A stretch of DNA of 35,932 nt, from positions 1 to 35,932 of the forward strand of contig NZ_QGSZ01000194.1 of assembly GCF_003857055.1 (NCBI RefSeq), read 5' to 3'. The translations under genes and the position numbers were made by a program. Source of the DNA: Micromonospora inaquosa. GTDB taxonomy: Bacteria; Actinomycetota; Actinomycetes; Mycobacteriales; Micromonosporaceae. Of the stretch, positions 15,312-23,985 are shown piece by piece (position 1 is the stretch's first letter; each line of letters begins with the position of its first letter). The notes below the pieces were generated by a model, which was not told where the DNA came from, ran no database searches, and saw only the letters and a program-made list of their open reading frames with translations.

Positions 15312-18300
15312 ATGCGTCGCAACACACTGCTCATCTCAGTGATCGCCGGTTTGTTACTGGCACTCGGACTCGCCCCACCCGCGTCGGCGGCCCCGGCCTT
15401 CCGCGCCCTGCTGTTCACCAAGACCGTCGGCTACCGCCACGACTCGATCCCCGCCGGGATCTCCATGTTCCAGCAGCAGGCCGCGGCGAACAACTTCGAG
15501 CTGGTGCAGACCGAGGACTCGAGCGTCTTCACCGCCAGTAACCTGGCGACCTTCGACGTCATCATCATGTTCCAGACCTCCGGCATGGTCTGGACCTCGG
15601 CCGCCCAGCGCCAGGCGGTGGAGGGTTATCTCGCCAGCGGCAAGGGCATCGTCGGCGTCCACAACGCCACCGACATGGGCATCGACTCCGAGTACCCGTG
15701 GTGGGACCAGACCATCAACGGCGGCGCCCACATGCCGGAACACTCCCCCGGCGTGCTGCCCGGCACCGCCATCGTGGCCGACAAGCAGCACCCGTCGACG
15801 GCCGGCCTACCGGATCGCTGGAACCGCAGCGAGGAGTGGTACAACTTCGACTCCAACCCGCGCGGCAAGGTGCACGTTCTGGTGACCGCCGACGAGCGCA
15901 CCTACAACCCGGGTTCCCGGGCGATGGGGCCGGACCACCCGATCTCCTGGTGCCGCAACACCGGCGGCGGACGGGTGTGGGCCACCGCGATGGGCCACGC
16001 GATCGACTCCTACAGCGAGACGAACTTCCGCAACCACGTTCTCGGTGGAGTCCGGTGGGCCGCCGGTAACGTCGCCGGCGACTGCGGCGGCACCGTCTGG
16101 GGCAACTTCGAGAAGCGCACCCTGGACGACAACACCGTCGACCCGATGGCGATGGCCGTGGCACCGGACGGGCGCGTGTTCTACGCCCAGCGCGGCGGGC
16201 AACTGAAGATCTTCAAGCCCTCCACCAACAGCACGGTGACCGCCGGCACGCTGAGCGTCTACACCGGCGGCGAGGACGGCCTCACCGGCATGGCGCTGGA
16301 CCCCAACTTCGCCACCAACGGGTACGTGTACCTGTACCACTCGCCGGCGAGCAGCTCGACCGACGTCAACCGGGTCTCCCGCTACACGATGAGCGGTGAC
16401 ACGCTGAACATGTCCAGCGGCGTGACGATCATCGACATCCCGGCGTACCGGGACCGGACGTTCCCGGAGCCCGGGCACACCGGCGGTTACATCGAGTTCG
16501 GTCCGGACGGAAACCTCTTCATCGGCACCGGTGACGACACGCCGCCGAACCTCGACCCCAACTGGCAGGGCTACGCCCCGCTGGACTGGCGCTCGGGCAA
16601 GTCCAACCTGGACGCCGCCCGCAGCGCGGGTAACACCAACGACCTGCGCGGCAAGCTGTTGCGTATCCGCCCCGGGGCCAGCGGCAGCTACACCATCCCG
16701 AGCGGCAACCTCTACGCGCAGGGCACCGCGCAGACCAAGCCGGAAATCTACGCGATGGGCTTCCGCAACCCGTTCCGGTTCTCGATCGACCCCGCCAACG
16801 GCTGGGTCTACCTGGCCGACTACGGGCCGGACCGCAACCCGCCCACCACCAACCGTGGCCCCGAGGGCCTGGTCGAGCTGAACGTGATCAAGACGCCCGG
16901 CAACTACGGCTGGCCGTTCTGCCACGGCAACAACCAGCCCTACGCGCCGTACAACCCGGACACCGGCGTCGTCGGCGCGAAGTTCAACTGCTCGGCACCG
17001 GTCAACAACTCGCCGAACAACACCGGGCTGGTCAACCTGAAGCCGGTCGTCATGCCCAACATCTGGTATGGCTACCCCACCTCGACGACCTTCCCGGAGC
17101 TCGGCTCCGGCGGCTCCGCGCCGATGGGTGGCCCGGTCTACCGGTACGACGCGTCGAACCCGTCCGCGACGAAGTTCCCGCCCTACTACGACGGCGTGCA
17201 CTTCTTCTACGAGTGGTCGCGCAACTACATCAAGGAGGTGCACTTCGACTCCTCCTCGGCGGTGACCCGCACCAACCCGTTCCTGCCCGGTGGTGGGTTC
17301 AACAAGCCGATGGACATGGAGTTCGGTAAGGACGGCTCGCTCTACCTGCTGGAGTGGGGCACCAACTTCGGCGGCGGCAACAGCGACTCCGGGCTCTACC
17401 GGATCGACTACATCCAGGGCGGCCGGTCACCGATCGTCAAGGCCACCGGCACGCCCACCAGTGGCACCGCACCGCTCACCGTCCAGTTCAGCAGTGCGGG
17501 CACGTCCGACCCGGACGGCAACACGTTGAGCTACCAGTGGACGTTCGGCGACGGCACCACCTCCACGGCGGCCAACCCGTCGAAGGTGTACACCTCCAAC
17601 GGCAACTACACAGCCCAGTTGAAGGTCACCGACAACACCGGTAAGACGGGCTTCGCCAACGTCCAGATCACCGTCGGTAACAGCGCACCGGTGGTCACCA
17701 TCACCACCCCACCGAACGGGGGCATGCTCACCTTCGGTGACAAGGTGCCGTACCAGATCAGCGTGACCGACCCGGACGGCGGCACCGTCGACTGCTCCAA
17801 GGTGATCCTCAACCCGGCGCTGGGTCACGACGACCACGCCCACGAGACCACCGAGTACCCGGGGTGTTCGGGCACCATCTCCACCGATCTGCTCGGCGGC
17901 CACCCCGACGGTGCCAACCTGTTCTACGTACTCAACGCGCGGTACACCGACAGCGGTGGCGCGGGCGGCGCGGCCCCACTCACCGGCACCGCGCAGGTGA
18001 TCCTCCAGCCGAAGCACAAGCAGGCCGAGTACTTCAGCAGCCAGTCCGGCATCCGGGTCATCGACCAGGCGGCGGCGGAGAGCACCAAGCGCGTCGGTGA
18101 CATCTCCAACAACGACTGGATCGCGTTCAACCCGATGAGCCTGTCGGGCATCTCGACCGTCAGTTACCGGCTGTCGTCGCCCTCCGGTGGCGGCTCGATC
18201 GAGTTGCGCGCCGACTCGCCGACCGGCACGCTGCTGGCCACCACGACGGTGCCCAGCACCGGTGGTTGGGACAACTACCAGTCCACGACGCCGGTGAACG

Positions 18301-18863
18301 TCGCCGCCCTCAGCGGGAGCCACACGCTCTACATGGTGTTCAAGGGCAGCGGCAACAACTGGTTCGACCTCGACTCGCACACCTTCGGCGGCAACGGCGT
18401 CGGGACACCCAGCAGCGACGGCGGTGGCGGTATCGCGGGCAAGACCTGGACGCTCACCGCGCAACACAGCGGCAAGCTGATGGACGTCAGCGGTGTCTCC
18501 ACCGCCGACGGCGCCCAGATCACCCAGTGGGCGGCCACCGGTGGCAACAACCAGAAGTGGCAGGCGGTCGACGCCGGCAGCGGTGCTGTCTACCTGAAGG
18601 CGGTGCACAGCGGCAAGTGCGTCGAGGTGATCGGCAGTTCCACCGCGGCGGGTGCCTACCTCCAGCAGGCCACCTGCAACAACGGCAACCAGCAGAAGTT
18701 CACCGCCACCGCGACGGGAACCTCCGGCGTGTACACGGTGCGCAATGTGCTGAGCGGGCTCTGCGTGGACGTCAACGGCGCGTCCACCACCGACGGCGCC
18801 CGGCTGTTGCAGTGGACCTGCCACAGCGCGGCCAACCAGCAGTGGCGGTTCACCGCAGTGTGA
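15312..18863 (+). CDS. Secreted ThuA-PQQ sugar dehydrogenase-PKD-CBM6-CBM13 protein
   Basis: A 1183-residue secreted multidomain protein. The ATG at 15312 follows AGGAGA and starts a clear signal peptide (about 1-27, cleavage near PASAA). Next come a ThuA-like domain (about 30-250: LFTKTVGYRHDSIPAG, GIVGVHNATD), a soluble glucose/sorbosone dehydrogenase-type PQQ beta-propeller (about 265-702: DGLTGMALDP, PGHTGGYIEFGPDGN, GFRNPFRFSID, PGNYGWPFCHG), a PKD domain (about 706-790), an Ig-like linker with a His-rich patch (GHDDHAHE), a CBM6-type module (about 905-1028) and a CBM13 (about 1043-1183, QKW, QKF, QQW). ThuA family members are tied to trehalose/glucoside use; PQQ enzymes oxidise aldoses outside the cell. 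It is monocistronic, closed by a terminator at 18889. Confidence 0.9.
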   Translation: MRRNTLLISVIAGLLLALGLAPPASAAPAFRALLFTKTVGYRHDSIPAGISMFQQQAAANNFELVQTEDSSVFTASNLATFDVIIMFQTSGMVWTSAAQRQAVEGYLASGKGIVGVHNATDMGIDSEYPWWDQTINGGAHMPEHSPGVLPGTAIVADKQHPSTAGLPDRWNRSEEWYNFDSNPRGKVHVLVTADERTYNPGSRAMGPDHPISWCRNTGGGRVWATAMGHAIDSYSETNFRNHVLGGVRWAAGNVAGDCGGTVWGNFEKRTLDDNTVDPMAMAVAPDGRVFYAQRGGQLKIFKPSTNSTVTAGTLSVYTGGEDGLTGMALDPNFATNGYVYLYHSPASSSTDVNRVSRYTMSGDTLNMSSGVTIIDIPAYRDRTFPEPGHTGGYIEFGPDGNLFIGTGDDTPPNLDPNWQGYAPLDWRSGKSNLDAARSAGNTNDLRGKLLRIRPGASGSYTIPSGNLYAQGTAQTKPEIYAMGFRNPFRFSIDPANGWVYLADYGPDRNPPTTNRGPEGLVELNVIKTPGNYGWPFCHGNNQPYAPYNPDTGVVGAKFNCSAPVNNSPNNTGLVNLKPVVMPNIWYGYPTSTTFPELGSGGSAPMGGPVYRYDASNPSATKFPPYYDGVHFFYEWSRNYIKEVHFDSSSAVTRTNPFLPGGGFNKPMDMEFGKDGSLYLLEWGTNFGGGNSDSGLYRIDYIQGGRSPIVKATGTPTSGTAPLTVQFSSAGTSDPDGNTLSYQWTFGDGTTSTAANPSKVYTSNGNYTAQLKVTDNTGKTGFANVQITVGNSAPVVTITTPPNGGMLTFGDKVPYQISVTDPDGGTVDCSKVILNPALGHDDHAHETTEYPGCSGTISTDLLGGHPDGANLFYVLNARYTDSGGAGGAAPLTGTAQVILQPKHKQAEYFSSQSGIRVIDQAAAESTKRVGDISNNDWIAFNPMSLSGISTVSYRLSSPSGGGSIELRADSPTGTLLATTTVPSTGGWDNYQSTTPVNVAALSGSHTLYMVFKGSGNNWFDLDSHTFGGNGVGTPSSDGGGGIAGKTWTLTAQHSGKLMDVSGVSTADGAQITQWAATGGNNQKWQAVDAGSGAVYLKAVHSGKCVEVIGSSTAAGAYLQQATCNNGNQQKFTATATGTSGVYTVRNVLSGLCVDVNGASTTDGARLLQWTCHSAANQQWRFTAV

Positions 18864-18888
18864 CCCCGCCGCTGTCGCGGTAACAACT

Positions 18889-18944
18889 GACGTCCCGGTC
18901 GGGACCGGTATCCGAGTAACGGAGCCGGTCCCGGCCGGGACGTC
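18889..18944. terminator. Bidirectional terminator hairpin
   Basis: A 20-bp inverted repeat (18889-18908 with 18925-18944, one G-U-type position) with a 16-nt loop that itself can pair CCG with CGG. It lies between the convergent ThuA/PQQ and aldo/keto reductase genes. Confidence 0.85.
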
Positions 18945-18992
18945 GTCGTCACCGTCGCATCCGCGGGTGCAGAGCAAAGGTGGGTGTCGTCG

Positions 18993-20000
18993 TCAGTCGG
19001 GCCGGGCCGAAGAGCGCTGACCGGGCGGCGCGGCGAGCAGCCCGGCCGCCGCCAGGTCGTCCCACAACTCGTCCGGCACGACGATGCCGGACCGCCGCAC
19101 GGTCTCGGCCACCTGTGCCTCGTTGCGAACGCCGACGACCGTCGACACCACGGCCGGGTGCCGGCGGACGAACGCGAGGGCCGCCTGCGGCAGCGTCACC
19201 CCGTACATCTCGCAGACCGTGGCGATTCGTCGCGCCCGTTCGATCAGCGCTGCCGGGGCCTGCTGGTAGTTGTAGACGGCGTCGGCCGGCGGCCGGTCCC
19301 GCGAGAGCAGCCCCGAGTTGTAGACGCCCGCGATGACCACGCCCACCCCCCGGTTCTCGGCGGCCGGCAGCAGGTCACCGGCCGCGCCCTGTTCGAGCAG
19401 GGTGTAGCGCCCGGCGCACATCATCACGTCGACGTCGGTCTCCCGCACGAACCGCGCCAGCATCGCCGACTGGTTCATGCCGGCGCCGATGGCACCGACG
19501 ACGCCCTGGTCCCGCAGGTCGATCAGGGCCGGTACGGCCTCCTGCGCGGCCTGCTCCCAGTGGTCGTCCGGGTCGTGCAGGTAGACGATGTCGATCCGGT
19601 CCAGCCCGGTCCGGTCCAGGCTGGACTCGATGGAGCGCAGTACGCCGTCGCGGCTGAAGTCCCACACCCGCCGGTGGGTCGCGGGCACATCGAACCCGTC
19701 GGAGTCCCGCAGATGCGCGTCCTCGGGCGAGGGCACCAGGAGTCGCCCGACCTTCGTCGACACCACGTACTCGTCGCGCTGCCGTTGGCGCAGCGCCGCG
19801 CCGAGGCGGCGCTCGGACAGCCCGAGGCCATAGTGCGGCGCGGTGTCGAAGTACCTGACGCCCGCCTCCCACGCGGCGTCGACCGCCGAGGCGAACTCCT
19901 CGTCCGTCGTCGTCCGGTACAGGTTGCCACCCTGGGCCGCGCCGAAGCCCAGCTCGGTGAGACGTACCTCCGGACGGCGCGGCAGGGCGCGCGCCATCAT
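18993..20000 (-). CDS. Aldo/keto reductase, L-fucose/D-threo-aldose dehydrogenase-like
   Basis: A 335-residue NAD(P)-dependent (beta/alpha)8 reductase. The catalytic tetrad is visible: D52 and Y57 (FDTAPHYG), K83 (STKVGRL) and H142 (VYLHDPDDH). The opening LGFGAAQGGNLYR and overall pattern resemble D-threo-aldose 1-dehydrogenase, which oxidises L-fucose, L-galactose or D-arabinose to the lactone. I set the start at the ATG at 20000, which overlaps the amidohydrolase stop as ATGA; the upstream open frame is only the shadow of that gene. A lactonase-like gene directly before it supports the role of first oxidative step, but the sugar is inferred. Confidence 0.88.
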   Translation of the reverse strand: MMARALPRRPEVRLTELGFGAAQGGNLYRTTTDEEFASAVDAAWEAGVRYFDTAPHYGLGLSERRLGAALRQRQRDEYVVSTKVGRLLVPSPEDAHLRDSDGFDVPATHRRVWDFSRDGVLRSIESSLDRTGLDRIDIVYLHDPDDHWEQAAQEAVPALIDLRDQGVVGAIGAGMNQSAMLARFVRETDVDVMMCAGRYTLLEQGAAGDLLPAAENRGVGVVIAGVYNSGLLSRDRPPADAVYNYQQAPAALIERARRIATVCEMYGVTLPQAALAFVRRHPAVVSTVVGVRNEAQVAETVRRSGIVVPDELWDDLAAAGLLAAPPGQRSSARPD

Positions 20001-20875
20001 GACGCCGCCAGCCCGTAGGCGCGGCGTGCCGTCCCGCCCCAGACCGACGCCCGGCCGGCCCCGTCCTGGCCGTCCAGCAGCTCCGCCAGGGTGTCGACCC
20101 ACCGCTGGTACGAACTGGCGAGCAGGCAGACCGGCCAGTCCGAGCCGAACATCAGTCGGTCCGGCCCGAACGCGTCCAGCGCGTCCTCGACGGCGGGTCG
20201 CAGGTCCCCCGGCGTCCAGTGCGAAGCTGGCACCTCCGTCACCAGCCCGGAGAGCTTCGCCGTCGTGTTGGGCGAGGCCGCCAACGCCCGTAGGTCCCGG
20301 CTCCACTGCGCCATCTCCGGGCGGCCCAGCGCGGGCTTTCCGAGGTGGTCGAGGACGAAACCCACCTCGGGCAGGTCGCGCGTGAGGCGCGCGGCCATGG
20401 GGAGTTGGTGCTGGCGTACCAGCAGGTCGTAGACGAGACCGGCGGCGCCAACCGCGGCGATCCCCCGCCGGACGTCCGGGCGGTCCAGGTACGCCGGGTC
20501 CGTCTCGGACTGCACGAGGTGGCGGATGCCGACGAGCCGCTCCCCGCCCCGAGCGGCCCGTAGCCGGTCAAGGCGCTCCGCGACGTCGGCGGCGGTCAGA
20601 TCCACCCAGCCGACGACCCCACGGATCAGGGTGTCCTCGGCCGCCATGCCCAGCAGGTCCACCGTCTCGGTCTCGGAGGCGATGGACTGCACCACCACGG
20701 TCGCGGTGACCCCGGCCGCCCGCGCCAGCGGCGCGAGATCGGCGGGTTCGAAGTCGGCGTCGATGGCCGCCATGGTCACCGGGTCGATCCACGGCTGCGG
20801 ATGCCGGGCGCGAACCCAGAGGTGGTGGTGTGCGTCGACGATCCCGGCGCGGCCGGGCTCCGGTGCGCCCGTCAT
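19997..20875 (-). CDS. Amidohydrolase family 2, L-fuconolactonase-like
   Basis: A 292-residue TIM-barrel amidohydrolase of the amidohydro-rel 2 class, to which L-fuconolactonase and 2-pyrone-4,6-dicarboxylate lactonase belong. The metal-binding motif near the N-terminus is DAHHHLW (about 14-20). Further landmarks are GVVGWVDL, GIRHLVQ, FVLDHLGKP (His in the middle of the barrel) and LMFGSDWPVC with the conserved Asp at the end. The ATG at 20875 overlaps the SDR stop as ATGA. Its expected step is opening an aldono-lactone produced by the neighbouring dehydrogenase. Confidence 0.88.
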   Translation of the reverse strand: MTGAPEPGRAGIVDAHHHLWVRARHPQPWIDPVTMAAIDADFEPADLAPLARAAGVTATVVVQSIASETETVDLLGMAAEDTLIRGVVGWVDLTAADVAERLDRLRAARGGERLVGIRHLVQSETDPAYLDRPDVRRGIAAVGAAGLVYDLLVRQHQLPMAARLTRDLPEVGFVLDHLGKPALGRPEMAQWSRDLRALAASPNTTAKLSGLVTEVPASHWTPGDLRPAVEDALDAFGPDRLMFGSDWPVCLLASSYQRWVDTLAELLDGQDGAGRASVWGGTARRAYGLAAS

Positions 20876-21633
20876 CGGCCCAACCATCCGCCGTCGACGG
20901 GCAGCACCACGCCGTTGACGTAGTCCGACGCGGTCGACGCCAGGAACACCGTGGCACCGCCCAGATCGTCGGCCCGGCCCCACCGCCCGGCCGGGATCCG
21001 GCCGAGGATCGCCTGGTCGCGATCGGGGTCGTCGCGCAGCGCCTGCGTGTTGTCGGTGGCGATGTAGCCGGGCGCGATGGCGTTGACGTTCACCCCGTGG
21101 GCCGCCCACTCGTTCGCCAGCGCCTTGGTGAGGCCGGCCACGCCGGACTTCGACGCGGCGTAACCGGGCACGGTGATGCCGCCCTGGAAACTCAACAGCG
21201 ACGCGGTGAAAATGATCTTCCCTCGGCCGCGTTCAACCATCGTCCGGCCGATCTCCCGGCTGAGGACGAACTGGCTGCTGAGGTTCACCTCGATCACGTG
21301 GTCCCACATCTCGTCCGGGTGCTCCGCGGCCGGGGTCCGGGCGATCGTGCCGCCGTTGTTCACCAGGATGTCGACCGGCCCGAGAGCGATGATGTCGCGG
21401 GCCAGCCGGTGCACGGCCGCCCGGTCGCCGAGGTCCGCCCGCAGCGCGGTGAACCGGCGCCCGGCGGCTCGCACCCGACGCTCGACCTCGCTGCCGTCGG
21501 CTTCGAGCTGGGCGGAGACGCCCACGATGTCAGCACCGGCCAGGGCCAGGGCCTCGGCCATGGCGAGACCGATGCCGCGCCGCGCCCCGGTCACGACGGC
21601 GGTCCGTCCGGACAGATCGAACAGGGCCGTCAC
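20872..21633 (-). CDS. Short-chain dehydrogenase, KduD/2-keto-3-deoxy-fuconate dehydrogenase-like
   Basis: A 253-residue classical SDR. It has the nucleotide motif TGARRGIG (15-22), NNGG, and catalytic N117, S145, Y158 and K162 (GYAASKSG). The C-terminal pattern RIPAGRWG, VFLAS and VDGGWL is very like KduD (2-deoxy-D-gluconate 3-dehydrogenase) and the 2-keto-3-deoxy-L-fuconate dehydrogenases. The GTG at 21633 overlaps the alcohol dehydrogenase stop as GTGA. In an oxidative deoxysugar pathway it would oxidise the 2-keto-3-deoxy acid; this follows from context and similarity. Confidence 0.9.
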   Translation of the reverse strand: MTALFDLSGRTAVVTGARRGIGLAMAEALALAGADIVGVSAQLEADGSEVERRVRAAGRRFTALRADLGDRAAVHRLARDIIALGPVDILVNNGGTIARTPAAEHPDEMWDHVIEVNLSSQFVLSREIGRTMVERGRGKIIFTASLLSFQGGITVPGYAASKSGVAGLTKALANEWAAHGVNVNAIAPGYIATDNTQALRDDPDRDQAILGRIPAGRWGRADDLGGATVFLASTASDYVNGVVLPVDGGWLGR

Positions 21634-22655
21634 TGGTTGCCCTCCCGCACGTCGAGCAGCACCTTCATGACGCCGCCACCCTCCAGCGCAGCGAAGGCCG
21701 CGCCGGCACCCTCGACCGGCTCGATCCGGGAGATCAGCTGCTCTGCCGGGATCGCACCCGAGGCGACCAACCGGATCGCCTCCACCATGTCGTCGCGCTG
21801 ATACAGCCGGGCGCCGAGGAGTTCCAGCTCGCGCCAGAAGAACCGGTGCAGGTTCACCTCCCGGGGCTGGGGATGGATCGCCACCATGACCAGCCGCCCG
21901 CGAGTGGTGAGGACGTCGACCGCCGTGGTCACGCCGGCCGGGGAGCCGGACACCTCGAAGGCGATGTCGGCGCCCGCGCCATCGGTACGGTCGTTGACCA
22001 GCGCCACCACATCAGTCGATCGCGGATCGACGGCCTCGATCCCGATCCCCTCCGCCACCTCGCGCCGGAACGGGTCCGGCTCGACGAGAAGGACCCGCGC
22101 GCCGCGACTCCGCGCGACGGTGGCGATGAGGACGCCGACCGGTCCACCACCGACCACGACCACCTGGTCGTCGGCGGTGACGTTCCCCCGGCGTACGTCG
22201 TGCACGGCGACCGCCACCGGCTCGACGAGCGCCGCGTGGTCCAGGGGCAACTCCTCCGGAAGCGGCAGGACCAGCTCCACCGGAACCGTCCAGGACGACT
22301 GCATGGCGCCCGGTGAGTCGATGCCGAGGAAGTTCATCGCGTGGCAGACGTGAGAGTTGCCCCGCTGGCAGGCGGCGCACCGCCCGCAGGGTCGGGTCGG
22401 CATCACGGTGACCGGCTGACCGACAGTCCAGCCGGTCACGCCCTCGCCGACGGCCGCGATGCGCCCGGACATCTCGTGCCCGATGATCGCGGAATCACCA
22501 ACCCGGGCGTCCATGTCGCCGTGGTAAATGTGCAGGTCCGTGCCGCAGATCCCGGTGTACGCCACCTCGATCCGTACCTGGCCGTGACCCGGCGGCTCCG
22601 GGTCGCGGTTCTCGATTCCGAGGTTTCGCGCGCCCCGGTAGACGACTGCCTTCAT
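21630..22655 (-). CDS. Zinc-dependent medium-chain alcohol/polyol dehydrogenase
   Basis: A 341-residue MDR enzyme of the sorbitol/threonine dehydrogenase type. Catalytic zinc ligands are C37, H60 and E61 (GHE); the structural zinc is bound by C90, C93, C96 and C104. The Rossmann motif is VVGGGPVGVL, followed by the acidic residue of LLVEPD, which suggests NAD. The ATG at 22655 has GGAGG upstream; the longer open frame from 22733 runs through a terminator hairpin and is rejected. It starts the second half of the catabolic cluster. It may be an alternative sugar or sugar-acid dehydrogenase; its exact step is unclear. Confidence 0.88.
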   Translation of the reverse strand: MKAVVYRGARNLGIENRDPEPPGHGQVRIEVAYTGICGTDLHIYHGDMDARVGDSAIIGHEMSGRIAAVGEGVTGWTVGQPVTVMPTRPCGRCAACQRGNSHVCHAMNFLGIDSPGAMQSSWTVPVELVLPLPEELPLDHAALVEPVAVAVHDVRRGNVTADDQVVVVGGGPVGVLIATVARSRGARVLLVEPDPFRREVAEGIGIEAVDPRSTDVVALVNDRTDGAGADIAFEVSGSPAGVTTAVDVLTTRGRLVMVAIHPQPREVNLHRFFWRELELLGARLYQRDDMVEAIRLVASGAIPAEQLISRIEPVEGAGAAFAALEGGGVMKVLLDVREGNQ

Positions 22656-22703
22656 CGTTCCTCCGTCTCGACGGTCGGTACGTCGGTCGTGCCGACCGGG
22701 CAT

Positions 22704-22741
22704 GGGCGTGGGTGCATCGCCGTCGCGATGCACCCACGCCC
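22704..22741. terminator. Hairpin separating two catabolic transcription units
   Basis: A perfect 17-bp stem (22704-22720 with 22725-22741) with a 4-nt loop, lying 19 bp after the stop of the enolase-superfamily gene and upstream of the alcohol dehydrogenase gene, both on the minus strand. It should end or attenuate the importer transcript. Confidence 0.8.
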
Positions 22742-22760
22742 TTCTGTTCTGGCGGTCAGC

Positions 22761-23984
22761 TCAGTGCCGTGCGGTCGGCGACACGTCGTTGTGGGAGTTC
22801 AGCGACGTGACCGGCACCTGGCGGGTGGGGATCACCCCGTCGACCCCGGCCAACAGCCGCCGTCCGGCCCGCTCCGGTCGGACGTTGGGGCTGTCGGCCG
22901 TCTGCGCCCGCGGACGGCGGTTGGCCACCCGGATCCGCTCCTCGTCCACCCGGATCCCCAGCCCGGGTGAGTCGCCGAGGATGAAGGCGCCATCCTCGAC
23001 GTGCAGGTCGATGGAGACACCGACCGGTGGGTGCAGGTCCTGCAACTCGCTCGTCAGGTGGTTCGGCACCGAAGTCGCCGCGTGCAGCAGCCCGATCGGG
23101 CTGTTGCCGATCGGGCTGACCGGCAGGTCGTGGGCATGGGCCAGGGCGGACGCCCGCAGGAAGTGGGTGATCCCCCAGACGGCCGCCATCTGGACGATGT
23201 CCACAGCGCCGGCGGCGATCAGCGGACGGTACTGTTCGAGCCCGGTGAGGTTCTCCCCGGTGGCGACCGACGCGGACACGCCTCGGCTGACCGCGGCGAG
23301 GCCCTCCGCGTCCCAGCGCCGGACCGGCTCCTCGATCCAGATGAGGTCCAGGGTGCGCTCCAGCTCGCAGACGTGCCGGACGGCCTGCTTCCTGGTCCAC
23401 GCCTCGTTGACGTCGAGCATCAGGCCGGGCCGTCGGCCGTGCCCGGCCTCGGTCAGGACCTCCTTGACCAGGCCGAGGCGGCGCCGGTCGTGTTCGATGT
23501 CGAGCCCGCCTTTGAGCTTGGCCGCTCGTAGGCCGTGGCTCGCGTAGACCTGGTACTCCGCGACGAGCTCATCGTCGGTGAGCCCGATGTCCAGCCCGGA
23601 CGCGTAGGCGGTGACCCGCCGGTCGCGTCCGCCCAGCAGCCGCCACAGCGGTTCGCCCGCGGCCTGCGCCTTGATGTCCCAGAGCGCGGTGTCCAGCGCG
23701 CCGATGGTGCCGAACACCGGCCCCGCGTGGCCCGCCTTGAAGGTGTGCCGCAACATGCGGTCGTACAGGGACGTCACGGCACGGGGGTCTTCGCCCTCGA
23801 TGGCTGCGAAGATCCGCTCGATCTCGACGTGCGGCCCGAGGCCGACCCCGGAGATTCCCTCATCCGTGTCGACGATGACGATCGAGACCGGGACCACCCC
23901 GTCGGCGAACACCCCGTTGGCGTCGCCGACGGGTCGCCCCCATTCCTGGACCGTCGTAAGCGTCCGATATCCCGTGATCTGCAT
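22761..23984 (-). CDS. Enolase-superfamily (mandelate racemase-like) sugar acid dehydratase-like protein
   Basis: A 407-residue enolase-superfamily protein. The capping domain precedes a barrel with ALDTALWDIKAQ, the K156-x-K158 base pair (AAKLKGG), metal ligands D191 (LDVNEAW), E218 or E219 (IEEP) and E244 (TGEN), and D262 (VDIVQ). The place where mandelate-racemase-type enzymes carry the second base His after strand 7 reads S290-P-I-G-N, so that His seems absent. A tail of about 45 residues follows. The ATG at 23984 (AAGGG upstream) is 1 bp after the permease stop. Expected role by context: dehydration of an aldonate to the 2-keto-3-deoxy acid, possibly with altered chemistry. Confidence 0.85.
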   Translation of the reverse strand: MQITGYRTLTTVQEWGRPVGDANGVFADGVVPVSIVIVDTDEGISGVGLGPHVEIERIFAAIEGEDPRAVTSLYDRMLRHTFKAGHAGPVFGTIGALDTALWDIKAQAAGEPLWRLLGGRDRRVTAYASGLDIGLTDDELVAEYQVYASHGLRAAKLKGGLDIEHDRRRLGLVKEVLTEAGHGRRPGLMLDVNEAWTRKQAVRHVCELERTLDLIWIEEPVRRWDAEGLAAVSRGVSASVATGENLTGLEQYRPLIAAGAVDIVQMAAVWGITHFLRASALAHAHDLPVSPIGNSPIGLLHAATSVPNHLTSELQDLHPPVGVSIDLHVEDGAFILGDSPGLGIRVDEERIRVANRRPRAQTADSPNVRPERAGRRLLAGVDGVIPTRQVPVTSLNSHNDVSPTARH

Positions 23985-23985
23985 G

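Noticed and set aside
17427..18977. 516-codon minus-strand open frame opposite the ThuA/PQQ gene
   Set aside because: Low-complexity shadow composition, no recognisable domain, and it runs through a terminator hairpin.
20001..20306. 102-residue extension of the aldo/keto reductase
   Set aside because: It lies wholly inside the amidohydrolase gene in another frame; the ATGA overlap at 20000 gives the real start.
22672..22698. CGGTCGG/CCGACCG inverted repeat before the alcohol dehydrogenase gene
   Set aside because: Seven-bp GC arms with a 13-nt gap are common in such DNA; no further evidence that it is a terminator or operator.
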